The notes: generated by a model from the sequence alone, not told the origin. Shown: positions 13,621 to 27,165, counted from the stretch's first letter. The stretch is DNA of 64,000 nucleotides from Diplolepis rosae (GCA_030998225.1 JAPYXD010000738.1:3460763-3524762); one strand, 5' to 3'. Translations and numbers: made by a program.

Positions 13621-16600
13621 TGGTATAAAAATAAAATAAATTTGATGTAACAAATTTATTCTTCCTGCTAAAGAGCATAAAATCCTAAATGTACGAATTT
13701 ACCTTCTGCTGAAGAGAATAAAGGGGAATTCTCCATAACAATATTTTGCCAAATAAAAAGGATTTTCTTTTTTGAATTAATGCTTTCCTGCTGAAAAGCG
13801 TAAGGGACTTAATTCAGGAATTGACACTCTGATTAAGAGCATAAGAGTAAATTCCTAATAAAAGAAAATTGGAATAAAAAAGGAATAAAATTGCTGTAAC
13901 AAATTTATTCTTCCTGCTAAAGAGCATAGAAGCCTAAATGTACGAATTTACCTTCTGCTGAAGAGAATAAAGGGGAATTCCCACGAAAAATATTTTGCAA
14001 ATTAGAAGGATTTTTTTTTTTGAATTAATTCTTTTCTGCAGAAAAGCGTAAGGGACTTAATTCAGGAATTGACACTCTGATTAAGAGCATAAGAGTAAAT
14101 TCCTAATAAAAGAAAATTGGAATAAAAAAGGAATAAAATTGCTGTAACAAATTTATTCTTCCTGCTAAAGAGCATAGAAGCCTAAATGTACGAATTTACC
14201 TTCTGCTGAAGAGCATAAAGGGGAATTCTCCATAACAATATTTTGCCAAATACAAAGGATTATCTTTTTTGAATTAATTCTTTTCTGCTGAAAAGCATGA
14301 GGGACTTAATTCTGGAATTGACACTCTGATTAAGAGCATAAGTGTAAATTCCTAATAAAAGAAAATTGGAATAAAAAAGGAATAAAATTGCTGTAACAAA
14401 TTTATTCTTCCTGCTTAAGAGCATAAAAGCCTAAATGTACGAATTTACCTTCTGCTGAAGAGCATAAAGGGGAATTCTCCATAACAATATATTGCCATAT
14501 AAAAAGGATTTTCTTTTTCGAATTAATGCTTTTCTGCTGAAAAGCATAAGGGACTTAATTCTGGAATTGACACTCTGATTAAGAGCATAAGTGTAAATTC
14601 CTAATAAAAGAAAATTGGAATAAAAAAAGAATAAAATTAATGTAACAAATTTATTCTTCCTGCTAAGGAGCAGAAAAGCCTAAATTTAAGAATTTACCTT
14701 TTGCTGAAGAGCATGAAGGGAAATTCTCAAGAAAAATATTTTGCAAAATAAAAATGATTTTCTTTTTTGAATAAATGCTTTTCTGGTGAAATGCGTAAGA
14801 GACTTGATCCTGAAATTGACACACTGATGAAGGGCATAAGTGTAATTTCCTGATAAAAGGAAATTGGTATAAAAATAAAATAAAATTAATGTAACAAATT
14901 TATTCTTCATGCTAAAGAACATAAAAGCCTAAATTTAGGAATTTAACTTTTTGTGAAGAGAATAATGCGGATTTCTCGGGAACAATCTTTTGCAAAATAA
15001 AGAGGATTTTCTTTTTTGAATGAATGCTTTTCTGGTGAAATGCATAAGAGACTTGATTCTGGAATTGACACACAGATGAAAATCATAAGTGTAAATTCCT
15101 AATAAAAGGAAATTAGTATAAAAAATAAAATAAAAGTGCTGTAACAAATTTATTCTTCCAGCTTAAGAGCATAAAAGCCTAAATGTACGAATTTACCTTC
15201 TGCTGAAGAGCATAAAGGGGAATTCTCCATAACAATATTTTGCCGAATAAAAAGGATTTTCTTTTTTGAATTAATGCTTTTCTGCTGAAAAGCATGAGGG
15301 ACTTAATTCTGGAATTGACACACTGATGAAGAGCATAAGTGTAAATTCCTAATTAATGAAATTGGTATAAAAATAAAATAAAATTGATGTAACAAATTTA
15401 TGCTTCCTGCTAAAGAGCATAAAATCCTAAATGTACGAATTGACCTTCTGCTGAAGAGCATAAAGGGAAATTCTCAAGAACAATATTTTGCAAAATAAAA
15501 AGGATGTTCTTTTTTGAATGAATGCTTTTCTGGTGAAATGCATAAGAGACTTGATTCTGGAATTGATACACTGATGAAGAGCATAAGTGTAAATTCCTAA
15601 TAAAAGAAAATTGGAATAAAAAAGGAATAAAATTGATGTCAACAGTTTATCCTTCCTGCTAAAGAGCATAAAAGCCTAAACTTACGAATTTACCTTCTGC
15701 AGAAGAGCATAAAGGGAAATTCTCAAGAACAATATATTGCCAAATAAAAAGGATTTTCTTTTTTGAATTAATGCTTTTCTGCTGAAGAGCATAAGGGACT
15801 TAATTCTGGAATTGACACTCTGATTAAGAGCATAAGTGTAAATTCCTAATAAATGAAAATTGGAATAAAAAAGGAATAAAAGTGATGTTCAAAATTTATC
15901 CTTTCTGATAGAGTATAATAACCTAAATTTAATAATTAACCTTCTGCTGAAGAGCATGAAGGGAAATTCTCGAGAACAATATTTTGCAAGGTAAAAAGGA
16001 TTTTCTTTTTTGAATAAATGCTTTTCTGCTAAAAAGCACAAGAGGCTTAATTCTGAAATCGACACACTGATTAAGAGCATAAGTGAAAATTCCTAATAAA
16101 AGAAAGTTGGAATAAAAAACGAATAAAAGTGATGTTCAAAATATATCCATTCACCAAAAGAGCATAAAAGCCCAAAACAACGAATATACCTTCTGCTGAA
16201 GACCATAAAGGGGAATCCTCAAGAAAAATATTTTTACAAATAAAAAGGATTTTCTTTTTTGAATGAATGCTTTTCTGGTGAAATGCATAAGAGACTTGAT
16301 TCTGGAATTGACACACTGATGAAGAGCATAAGTGTAAATTCCTAATAAAAGAAAATTGGAATAAAAAAGGAATAAAATTGATGTTAAAAATTTATCCTTT
16401 CTGCTAAAGAGCATATAAGAATAAATGTAAGAATTTACATTCTGCTGAAGAGCATAAACGGGAATTATCAAGAAAAATATTTCACAAAATAAAAAGGATT
16501 TTCATTTTAGAATGAATGCTTTTCTGGTGAAATGCATAAGAGACTTGATTCTGGAATTGACACTCTGATGAAAATCATAAGTGTAAATTCCTAATAAAAG

Positions 16601-19600
16601 GAAATTGGTATAAAAATAAAATAAAATTGATGTAACAAATTTAATCTTCCTGTTAAAGAGCATAAAAGCCTAAATGTACGAATTTACCTTCTGCTGAAGA
16701 GCATAAAGGGGAATTCTCCATAACAATATTTTGTCAAATAAAAAGGATTTTCTTTTTTGAATTAATGCTTTTCTGCTGACAAGCATAAGGGACTTAATTC
16801 TGGAATTGACACACTGATTAAGAGCATATGTGTAAATTCCTAATAAACGAAAATTGTAATAAAAAAGGAATAAAAGTGATGTTGAAAATTTTTCCTTTCT
16901 GCTAAAGAGCATATAAGCCTAAATGTACGAATTTACCTTCTGCTGAAGAGCATAAAGGGGAATCCTCAAGAACAATATTTCTACAAATAAAAAGGATTTT
17001 CTTTTTTGAATGAATGCTTTTCTGGTGAAATGCATAAGAGACTTGATTCTGGAATTGACACTCTGATTAAGAGCATAAGTGTTATTTCCTAATAAAAGGA
17101 AATTGGTGTAAAAATAAAATTAAATTAATGTAACAAATTTATTCTTCCTGCTAAGGAATATAAAAGCCTAAATTTAAGAATTTACCTTTTGCTGAAGAGC
17201 ATGAAGGAAAATTCTCAAGAAAAATATTTTGCAAAATAAAAATGATTTTCTTTTTTGAATACATGCTTTTCTGGTGAAATGCGTAAGAGACTTTATTCTG
17301 GAATTGACACACTGATGAAAATCATAAGTGTAATTTCCTGATAAAAGGAAATTGGTATAAAAATAAAAAAAAATTAATGTAACAAATTTATTCTTCCTGC
17401 TAAGGAGCATAAAAGCCTAAATTTAAGAATTTACATTTTGCTGAAGAGCATGAAGGGAAATTCTCAAGAAAAATATTTTGCAAAATAAAAATGATTTTCT
17501 TTTTTGCATAAATGCTTTTCTGGTGAAATGCGTAAGAGACTTGATTCTGGAATTGACACACTGATGAAGAGCATAATTGTAATTTCCTGATAAAAGGAAA
17601 TTGGTATAAAAATAAAATAATATTAATTTTTAAAAATTTATTCTTCGTGCTAAAGAGCATAAAAGCCTAAATTTAGGAATTTAACTTTTTGTGAAGAGAA
17701 TAATGCGGATTTCTCGAGAACAATATTTTGCCAAATAAAAAGGATTTTCTTTTTTGAATGAATGATTTCTGGTGAAATGCATAAGAGACTTGATTCTGGA
17801 ATTGACACACTGATGAATAGAATAAGTTTAAATTCCTAATAAAAGGAATTTGGTATTAAATTTAAATAAAATTGATGTAACAAATTTATTCTTACTGCTA
17901 AATAGCATAAAACCCTAATTGTAAGAATTTACCTTCTGTTGAAGAGAATAAAGGGGAATTCTAAAGAAAAATATTTTTCCAAATAAAACGGATTTTATTT
18001 TTGAATTAATGCTTTTCTGCTGAAAAGCATAAGGGACTTAATTCTGGAATTGACACACTGATTAAGAGCATAAGTGAAAATTCCTAATAAAAGAAAATTG
18101 GAATAAAAAAGGAATAAAATTGATGATCAAAATTTATCCTTCCTGCTAAAGAGCATAAAAGCCTAAATGTACGAATTTACCTTCTACTGAAGAGCATAAG
18201 GGGGAATTCTCAAGAAAAATATTTTGCAAAATATAAATGATTTTCTTTTTTGAATAAATGTTTTTCTGCCTAAAAGCATAAGAGACTTAATTCTGGAATT
18301 GACACTCTGATTAAGAGCATAGGTGTAAATTCCTAATAAAAGAAAATTGGAATAAAAAAGGAATAAAAGTGATGTTCAAAATTTATCCTTTCTGCTAAAG
18401 AGCATATAAGCCTAAATGTACGAATATACCTTCTGCTGAAGAGCATAAAGGGGAATTCTCAAGAAAAATATTTTTACAAATAAAAAGGATTTTCTTTTTG
18501 AATGAATGCTTTTTCTGGTGAAATGCATAAGAGACTTGATTCTGGAATTGACACACTGATGAAGAGCATAAGTGTTATTTCCTAATAAAAGGAAATTGGT
18601 ATAAAAACAAAATAAAATTAATGTAACAAATTTATTCTTCCTGCTAAAGAGCATAAAAACCTAAATTCTATGAATTTACCTTCTACTGAAGAGCATAAGG
18701 GGGAATTCTCAAGAAAAATATTTTGCAAAATAAAAATGATTTTCTTTTTTGAATAAATGCTTTTCTGCTTAAAAGCATAGGAGACTTTATTCTGAAATCG
18801 ACACTCTGATTAAGATCATAAGTGTGAATTCCTTATAAAAAAGAGAATTAAAATGAGAATGCAATAAAATTGTTGATCAAAATTTATCCTTCTTGCTAAA
18901 GAGCATAAAAGCCTAAATGTACGAATTTACCATCAACTGAAGAGAATAATGCGGATTTCTCTAGAACAATATTTTGCAAAATAAAAAGGATTTTCTTTTT
19001 TGAATGAATTCTTTTCTGGTGTAATGCATAAGAGACTTGATTCTGGAATTGACACACTGATGAAAATCATAAGTGTAAATTCCTAATAAAAAGGAAATTG
19101 GTATAAAAATAAAATAAAATTGATGTAACAAATTTATTCTTCCTGTTAAAGAGCATAAAATCCTAAATGTACGAATTTACCTTCTGCTGAAGAGCATAAC
19201 GGGGAATTCTCCATAACAATATTTTGTCAAATAAAAAGGATTTTCTTTTTTGAACTAATGCTTTTCTGCTGAAAAGCATAAGGGACTTTATTCTGGAATT
19301 GACACTCTGATTAAGAGCATAAGTGTAAATTCCTAATAAAGGAAAATTGGTATAAAAATAAAATAAAATTAATGTAACAAATTTATTCTTCCTGTTAAAG
19401 AGCATAAAATCCTAAATGTACGAATTGACCTTCTGCTGAAGAACATAAAGGGGAATTCGCAAGAAAAAAATTTCACAAAATAAAAAGGATTTTCTTTTTA
19501 GAATGAATGCTTTTCTGGTGAAATGCATAAGAGACTTGATTCTGGAATTGACACACTGATTAAGAGCATAAGTGCACAATATTTTGCCAAATAAAAAGGA

Positions 19601-22600
19601 TTTTCTTTTTAGAATGAATGCTTTTCTGCTGAAGAGCATGAGGGACATAATTCTGGAATTGACAAACTGATTAAGAGCATAAGTGTAAATTCCTAATAAA
19701 GGAAAATTGGTATAAAAATAAAATGAAATTTATGTAACAAATTTATCCTTTCTGCTAAAGAGCATATAATCCCAAATGTACGAATTTACCTTCTGCTGAA
19801 GAGCATAAAGGGGAATTCTCAAGAACAATATTTTGCCAAATAAAAAGGATTTTCTTTTTTGAATTAATGCTTTTCTGCTGAAAAGCATAAGGGACTTAAT
19901 TCTGGAATTGACACTCTGATTAAGAGCATAAGTGTAAATTCCTAATAAAAGGAAATTGGTATAAAAATAAAATAAAATTGATGTAACAAATTTATTCCTC
20001 CTGCTAAAGAGCATAAAAGCCTAAATGCACGAATTTACATTCTGCTGAAGAGCATAAAGGTGGCTTCTCGAGAACAATATTATGATAAATACAAAGGATT
20101 TTTTTTTGAATGAATGCTTTTCTGGTGAAATGTATAAGAGACTTGATTCTGGAATTGACACACTGATGAAGAGCATAAGTGTAAATTCCTCATAAAAAAT
20201 AATGGAATAAAAATTGAATATAACTGATGTAACAAATTTATTCTTCCTGATAAAGAGCATAAAAGCCTAAATGTACGAATTTACCTTCTGCTGAAAAGCA
20301 TAAAGGGAAACTCTCGAGAACAATATTTTGCAATATTAAAAGGATTTTCTTTTTTGGATTAATGCTTTTCTGCTGAAAAGCATAAGGGACTTAATTCAGG
20401 AATTGACACCCTGCTAAACAGCATAAGTGTATATTCCTAATAAAAGAAAATTTGAATAAAAATTGAATAAAATTGATGTTATAAATTTATACTTCCCGCT
20501 AAAGAGCATAAATGCCAAAATTTAGGAATTTACCTTCTTCTGAAGAACATAAAGGGGGATTCTCGAGAACAATATTTTGATAAATAAAAAGGACTTTTTT
20601 TTGAATGAATGCTTTTTTGCTGAAAAGCATATGAGACTTGATTCTGGAATCGACACTCTGATTAAGATCATACCTGTAGATTCCTAATAAAAAAGAGAAT
20701 TAAAATAAGAATGGAATAAAATTGATGACCAAAATTTATTCATTCTGCTAAAGAGCATAAGTGTATATCCATAATAAAAGAAAATTGGAATAAAAATTGA
20801 ATAACATCGATGTTAAAAATTTATCCTTCTCGATACAGAGCAAAAAAGCCAAAATTCAAGAATTTACCTTTTCCTGAAGACCGTGAAGGGGAATTCTCGA
20901 GAACAATATTTTGAAAAATAAAAAGGATTTTTTTTTGAATGAATACTTTTCTGTTGAAGTGCATAAGAGACTTGATTTTGGAATTTACACACTGATGAAG
21001 AGCATAAGTGTCAATTACTAATAAAAAAGAGAATTAAAATAAGAATGGAATAAAATTGATTATCAAAATTTATTCTTTCTGCTAAAGTGCATAAAAGCCT
21101 AAATATACGAATTTACCCTTTGCTGAAGAGCATAAAGGGGAATTCTCGATAACAATATTTTGTCAAATAAAAAGGATTTTCTTTTTTGAATTAATGCTTT
21201 TCTGCTGACAAGCATAAGGGACTTAATTCTGGAATTGACACTCTCCTAAAGAGCATAAGTGTATATTCCTAATAAAAAAAAATGGGAATAAAAATTGAAA
21301 AAAATTGATGATAAAAATTTATTCTTTCTGCTAAAGAGCATAAAAGCCTAAATTTAAGAATTTAGCTTCTGCTGAAGAGCATAAAGGGGAATTCTCAAGA
21401 AAAATATTTTGCAAAATAAAGAGGATTTTTTTATTAATGAATGCTTCTTTGCTGAAAAGCATATGAGACTTGATTCTGGAATCTACACTCTGATTAAGAT
21501 CATAAGTGTCAATTCCTAATAAAAAAGAGAATTAAAATAAGAATGGAAAAACATTGATGATAAAAATTTATAATTTCTGCTAAAGAGCATAAAAGCCTAA
21601 ATTTACGAATTTACCTTTTGCTGAAGAGCTTAAAGGGGAATTCTCGAGAACAATATTTTGCAAAATAAAAAGGATTTTCTTTATTGAATGAATGCTCTTG
21701 TGTTTAAAAGCATAAGAGACTTAATTGGGGAATTGACACTCTGCTAAAGTGCATAAGTTTATATTCCTAATAAAAGAAAATTGGAATAAAAATTGAATAA
21801 CATCGATGTTAAAAATTTATCCTTCTCGATAAAGAGCAAAAAAGCCAAAATTAAAGAATTTACCTTCTCCTGAAGACCGTGAAGGGGAATTCTCGAGAAC
21901 AATATTTTGAAAAATAAAAAGGATTTTTTTTTTAATGAATGCTTCATTGCTGAAAAGCATAAGAGACTTAATTCTGGAATCGACACTCTGATTAAGATCA
22001 TAAGTGTCAATTCCTAATAAAAAAAGAGAATTAAAATAAGAATGGAATAAAATTGATTATCAAAATTTATTCTTTCTGCTAAAGTGCATAAAAGCCTAAA
22101 TATACGAATTTACCTTTTGCTGAAGACCGTGAAGGGGAATCCTCGAGAACAATATTTTGAAAAATAAAAAGGATTTTCTTTTTGAATGAATGCTCTTGTG
22201 TTTAAATGCATAAGAGACGTAATTGGGGAACTGACACTCTGCTAAAGAGCATGAGTTTATATTCCTAATAAAAGAAAATTGGAATAAATAGGAATAAAAT
22301 TGCTGTTGAAAATTTATCCTTTCTTCTAAAGAGCATAAAAGCCAAAATTCAGGCATTTACCTTCTCCTGAAGAACATAAAGGGGAGTTCTCGAGAACATT
22401 TTTTTTCAAAATAAAAAGGATTTTCCTTTTTGAATGAATGCTTTTCTGCTAAAAAGCATAAGAGGCTTAATTCAGGAATTGACACTCTGCTAAAGAGCAT
22501 AAGTTTATATTCCTAATAAAAGAAAATTGGAATAAAAATTGAATAACATTGATGTTTTAAATTTATCCTTCTCGGAAAAGAACAAAAAAGCCAAAATTCA

Positions 22601-23317
22601 AGAATTTACCTTCTCCTGAAGACCGTGAAGGGGAATTCTCGAGAACAATATTTTGAAAAATAAAAAGGATTTTTTTTTTAATGAATGCTTCTTTGCTAAA
22701 ATTAATCCTTTCTGCTAGAGAATAATAGCCTAAATTTATGAATTTGCCTTCTGCTGTAGAGCATAAACGGGACTTCTGTAAAACACAATTGTGCCAAATA
22801 AAAAGGATTTTCTTCTTTGAATGAATGCTGTTGTGCTTAAAAGCACAAGACACTTAATTCTGGAATCGACACTCTGATTAAGATCATAAATGTAGATTCC
22901 TAATAAAAAAGAGAATTAAAATAAGAATGGAATAAAATTGATTATCAAAATTTATTCTTTCTGCTAAAGTGCATAAAAGCCTAAATATACGAATTTACCC
23001 TTTGCTGAAGAGCATAAAGGGGAATTCTCGAGAACAATATTTTGCAAAATAAAAAGGATATTCTTTTTTGAATTAATGCTTTTCTGCTGAAAAGCATAAG
23101 GGACATAATTCTGGAATTCACACTCTGATTAAAAGCATAAGTGTAAATTCCTAATAAAAGAAAATTGGAATAAAAAAGGAATAAAATTGCTGTTCAAAAT
23201 TTATCCTTTCTTCTAAAGAGCATAAAAGCCTAAATTTAAGAATTTACCTTCTGCTGAAGAGCATAAAGGGGGATTCTCGAGAACAATATTATGATAAATA
23301 AAAAGGATTTTTTTTTG

Positions 23318-24479
23318 AATGAATGCTCTTGTGCTTAAAAGCACAAGAGACTTAATTCTGGAATCTTCACTCCGATTAAGATCATAAATGTAAATTCATA
23401 ATAAAAAAAAGAATTAAAATAAGAATGGAATAAAATTGATTATCAAAATTTATCCTTTCTTTTAAAGAGCATAAAAGCCTGAATTTAAGAATTTACCTTC
23501 TCCTGAAGAACATAAAGTGGAATTCTCGAGAACAATATTTTGCAAAATAAAAAGGATTATCTTTTTAAATAAATGCTCTTGTGCTTAAAAGCATAAGAGA
23601 CATAATTCGGGAATTGACACTCTCCTAAAGAGCATAAGTGTATATTCCTAATAAAAGAAAATGGGAATAAAAATTGAATAAAATTGATGTTAAAAATTTA
23701 TCCTTCCCGCTAAAGAGCATAAAAGCCAAAATTCAGGAATTTACCTTCTGCTGAAGAGCATAAAGGGGAATTTTCAAGAACAATATTTTGCAAAATAAAA
23801 AGTATTTTCTTTTTTGAATGAATGCTTTTCTGCTAAAAGGCATAAGAGACTTAATTCGGGAATAGAAATCCTGCTAAAAAGCATAAGTGTATATTCCTAA
23901 TAAAAGAAAATTGGAATAAAAATGGAATATAAGTGATGTTCAAAATTCATCCTTTCGCTAGAGAATAATAGCCTAAATTTATGAATTTGCCTTCTGCTGT
24001 AAGAGCATAAACGGGAATTCTGTGAAACACATTTATGCCGAATAAAAAGGATTTTTTTTTGAATGAATGCTCTTGTGCTTAAAAGCACAAGAGACTTAAT
24101 TCTGGAATCTTCACTCCGATTAAGATCATAAATGTAAATTCATAATAAAAAAAAGAATTAAAATAAGAATGGAATAAAATTGATTATCAAAATTTATCCT
24201 TTCTTTTAAAGAGCATAAAAGCCTGAATTTAAGAATTTACCTTCTCCTGAAGAACATAAAGTGGAATTCTCGAGAACAATATTTTGCAAAATAAAAAGGA
24301 TTATCTTTTTAAATAAATGCTCTTGTGCTTAAAAGCATAAGAGACATAATTCGGGAATTGACACTCTCCTAAAGAGCATAAGTGTATATTCCTAATAAAA
24401 GAAAATGGGAATAAAAATTGAATAAAATTGATGTTAAAAATTTATCCTTCCCGCTAAAGAGCATAAAAGCCAAAATTCA
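23318..24479 (+). repeat. Three-unit higher-order repeat in the right part of the array
   Basis: About 410 bp starting near 23,318 recur essentially unchanged from about 24,059. The offset is about 742 bp, three units. Both copies contain an 11-bp perfect inverted repeat (arms 23,326-23,336 / 23,339-23,349 and 24,070-24,080 / 24,083-24,093) and the private variant AAGAACATAAAGTGGAATTC. Confidence 0.85.
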
Positions 24480-26150
24480 GCAATTTACCTTCTCCTGAAG
24501 AGCATAAACGGAAATTCTCAAGAAAAATATTTTGCCAAATAAAAAGGATTTTCTTTTTTGAATGAATACTTTTCTGTTGAAGTGCATAAGAGACTTGATT
24601 TTGGAATTTACACACTGATGAAGAGCATAAGTCTAAATTCCTAATAAAAGAAAATTGGAATAAATAGGAATAAAATTGCAGTTGAAAATTTATCCTTTCT
24701 TCTAAAGAGCATAAAAGCCAAAATTCAGGAATTTACCTTCTCCTGAAGAACATAAAGGGGAATTCTCGAGAACATTTTTTTTCAAAATAAAAAGGATTTT
24801 CTTTTTTGAATGAATGCTTTTCTGTTAAAAAGCATAAGAGGCTTAATTCAGGAATTGACACTCTGCTAAAGAGCATAAGTGTATATTCCTAATAAAAGAA
24901 AATTGGAATAAAAATGAAATATGAGTGATGTTTAAAATTTATCCATTCTGCTAAAGAGCATAAAAGCCTAAATTTACGAATTTACCTCCTGCTGAAGAGC
25001 ATAAAGGAATATTCTCGAGAACAATATTTTGCATGATAGAAAGGATTTTCTTTTTTGAATGAATGCTTTTCCGCTGAAAAGCATAAGATACTTATTTCTG
25101 GTATCGACACTCTGCTAAAGAGCATGAGTGTAAATTCCTTATAAAAAAATATTGGAGTAAAAATTGAATAAAATTGATGTTAAATATTTATCCTGCCTGC
25201 TAAAGAGCATAAAAGCCTGAATTTAAGAATTTACCTTTTGCTGAAGAGCATAAAGGGGAATTTTCGAGAACAATATTTTGCAAAATAAAAAGGATTTTCT
25301 TTTTTGAATGAATCCTTTTTTGCTGAAAAGCATAAAAGGCTTATTTCTGGAATTGACACTCTGCTAAAGAGAATGAGTGTCAATTCCTAATAAAAAAATG
25401 TTGGATTAAAAATTGAATAAAATTGATGTTAAAAATTTATCCTTCCTGATAAAGAGCATAAAAGCCGAAATTTGAGAATTTACCTTCTGCTGAAGAGCAT
25501 AAAGGGAAATTTTCGAGAACAATATTTTGCAAAATGAAAAGGATTTTCTTTTTTGAATGAATGCTTTTTTGCTGAAAAGCATAAGAGACTTAATTCTGGA
25601 ATTGACACTCTGCTAAAGAGCATGAGTGTATGTTCCTAATAAAAAATATTGGAATAAAAATTTAATAAAATTAATGTTAAAAATTCATCCTTCCTGCTAA
25701 TGAGCATAAAATCCTAAATTCAAGAATTTACCTTCTCCTGAAGAGCATAAACGGAAATTCTCAAGAAAAATATTTTGCCAAATAAAAAGGATTTTCTTTT
25801 TTGAATGAATACTTTTCTGTTGAAGTGCATAAGAGACTTGATTCTGGAATTGACACTCTGCTAAAGAGCATAAGTTTTAATTCCTAATAAAAGATAATTG
25901 GTATAGAAATTGAATAAAATTGATGTTCAAAATTTATCCTTTCTGCTAGAGTATAATAGCCTAAATTTAAGAATTTACTTTATGCTGAAGAGACTAAAGG
26001 GTAGTTCTCGAGAACAATATTTTGAAAAATAAAAAGGATTTTTTTTAATTAATGCTTCTTTGCTAAAAAGCATAAGAGACTTAATTGTGGAATTGACACT
26101 CTGATTAAGAGCATGAGTTGAAATTCCTATTAAAAGAAAATTGGATTTTA

Positions 26151-26432
26151 TTTTTGGAAAGGGAAGTTACTTAAAACAAGAAATTTCACAGATCAATAAC
26201 AATCTGGAAAACAGAAACTATTCAAATTAGAAATAATCAAAAGTCAAATTTGTTTTTATCGTGGGATTGTGTTTGCCCTCTCCTCTGTCTGAGGAGGCTA
26301 TCCCTGTATTCAAGAAACCCTTTCTTGAGTGAAAGAAAAAAAACGAATGAAGGGATAGACAAGTTCAAAAATTTCCAGTTCTATAATTTAATTGGCAACA
26401 CAGATGTAGGTAAAAGACAATATACATATACT
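26151..26432. other. Array-flanking sequence, no gene seen
   Basis: Satellite similarity stops within about 10 bp of 26,145, after AAAAGAAAATTGGATTTTA. The following 280 bp are not repetitive within the window. A 70-codon plus-strand frame (26,250-26,462) has no recognisable domain and overlaps the foldback element, so I do not call it. Confidence 0.5.
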
Positions 26433-26704
26433 GTAAGAGTCCGAGGTAACTTAACGCTATAGGAAAACACATGAGTGCGAGAGAGAGCTTATGGGAATGG
26501 TGGAAGTGCGAGGGAGAAAGCCTGCCTGCCCCTTAGTTGCTTACTAGTTCGCTGTCTGTCCCATCCTCCTAAAGTGGAGAGAGAGCGGACTGGAAAGCAA
26601 CTGAGGGGCAGGCAGTCTTTCTCTTTCGCGCTTCCACCATTCCCATAAGCTCTTTCTCGCACTCACGGGTTTTCCTATAGCGTTCAGTTTTCTCGGATTC
26701 TTAC
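26433..26704. mobile_element. Foldback (hairpin) element, 272 bp
   Basis: The left half beginning GTAAGAGTCCGAG is the reverse complement of the right half ending CTCGGATTCTTAC. Arms of about 136 bp meet near 26,568 with almost no loop. The match includes blocks such as GAGCTTATGGGAATGGTGGA and CTGCCTGCCCCT. Its GC content is clearly higher than the flanks. There is no ORF. It fits a non-autonomous MITE or foldback element. No convincing target duplication is visible, so the superfamily is undetermined. Confidence 0.8.
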
Positions 26705-26944
26705 GACATATAGCTCAATATAATTTGAACGATGCCTGTTTACAATACTTGTAAATATCCTCTTAGTTTTACCAGTCCTAGGACAGTGTGAGGGAGAGAG
26801 AGATTTTCCTCTGGGCTTCTTATCCGTCCTAGACTGGGCGACGATGTTTTCTATTAATCGTTGTTCAAAAGCGCGACTTGAGTCTTATTTTCGAGTCGTG
26901 CACAACATGCACGCAAACACAAATATCGCTTTGCCACTTTTTAT

Positions 26945-27165
26945 TAGTTTTAATAGAAAAGGTAGCGGTGGGCTTTGAACCGAAAAAAGTCGAATGTTTT
27001 TAAATTCGCCCTTCTCACCGGTAAATTTTCTTATTAATCCTAATATTAAATAATTGATTAAAAATTATCACTACCGTTTTGAGATTTGGTAGTGTTAATT
27101 TTCCGGCGATTTTCGTACCTTTCTGCTGAGACGACTCAGCTGCGACTCTCAGCCTTTTATCACGA
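26945..27165 (+). repeat. Dispersed repeat, copy A
   Basis: This is a diverged match to 49,655-49,830 in the same orientation. Shared blocks in order are GCTTTGAAC/GTTTTGAAC, a TTCGCC-C-TTCT/CTCGCC-T-TTCT block, AAATTTYCTKATTAA, CACTRCCGTTTTGA and TTAATTTTYCGRYGATT. The family is unknown. Nothing indicates coding. Confidence 0.6.

Larger units (their letters stand above)
1..26150. repeat. Satellite array, about 248-bp unit
   Basis: About 105 tandem, diverged units fill the interval without a recognisable foreign insertion, and the array continues off the left edge. Each unit carries four copies of a motif close to CTGCTRAAGAGCATAA, spaced alternately about 84 and 41 bp (for example near 1891, 1975, 2016, 2100 and 2141). 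The unit is therefore two half-units of about 124 bp. Three alternative linker classes occur between the third and fourth motif: TTGGTATAAAAATAAAAT, TTGGAATAAAAAAGGAAT and GAGAATTAAAATAAGAATG. Many units contain an EcoRI site (GGGGAATTCTC). Minus-strand frames of 60-106 codons run through most units, but they follow from unit composition and do not look like genes. The function could be pericentromeric or knob heterochromatin; nothing in the sequence proves this. Confidence 0.95.

Noticed and set aside
621..24088. Some 50 minus-strand frames of 60-106 codons with similar MLFSRKNKF-like proteins
   Set aside because: They follow the satellite unit, are broken at random by indels, share no start context, and exist because the unit consensus happens to lack stops in one frame. 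I see no sign of coding constraint.
1..26150. CRISPR-like array (short repeated motif at regular distance)
   Set aside because: The sequence between the motifs is itself repeated from unit to unit, spacing alternates at 84 and 41 bp, and the context is eukaryotic.
1..26150. Functional centromere with CENP-B boxes
   Set aside because: I find no CENP-B-box-like motif, and no single higher-order repeat dominates. A centromeric role cannot be supported from sequence.
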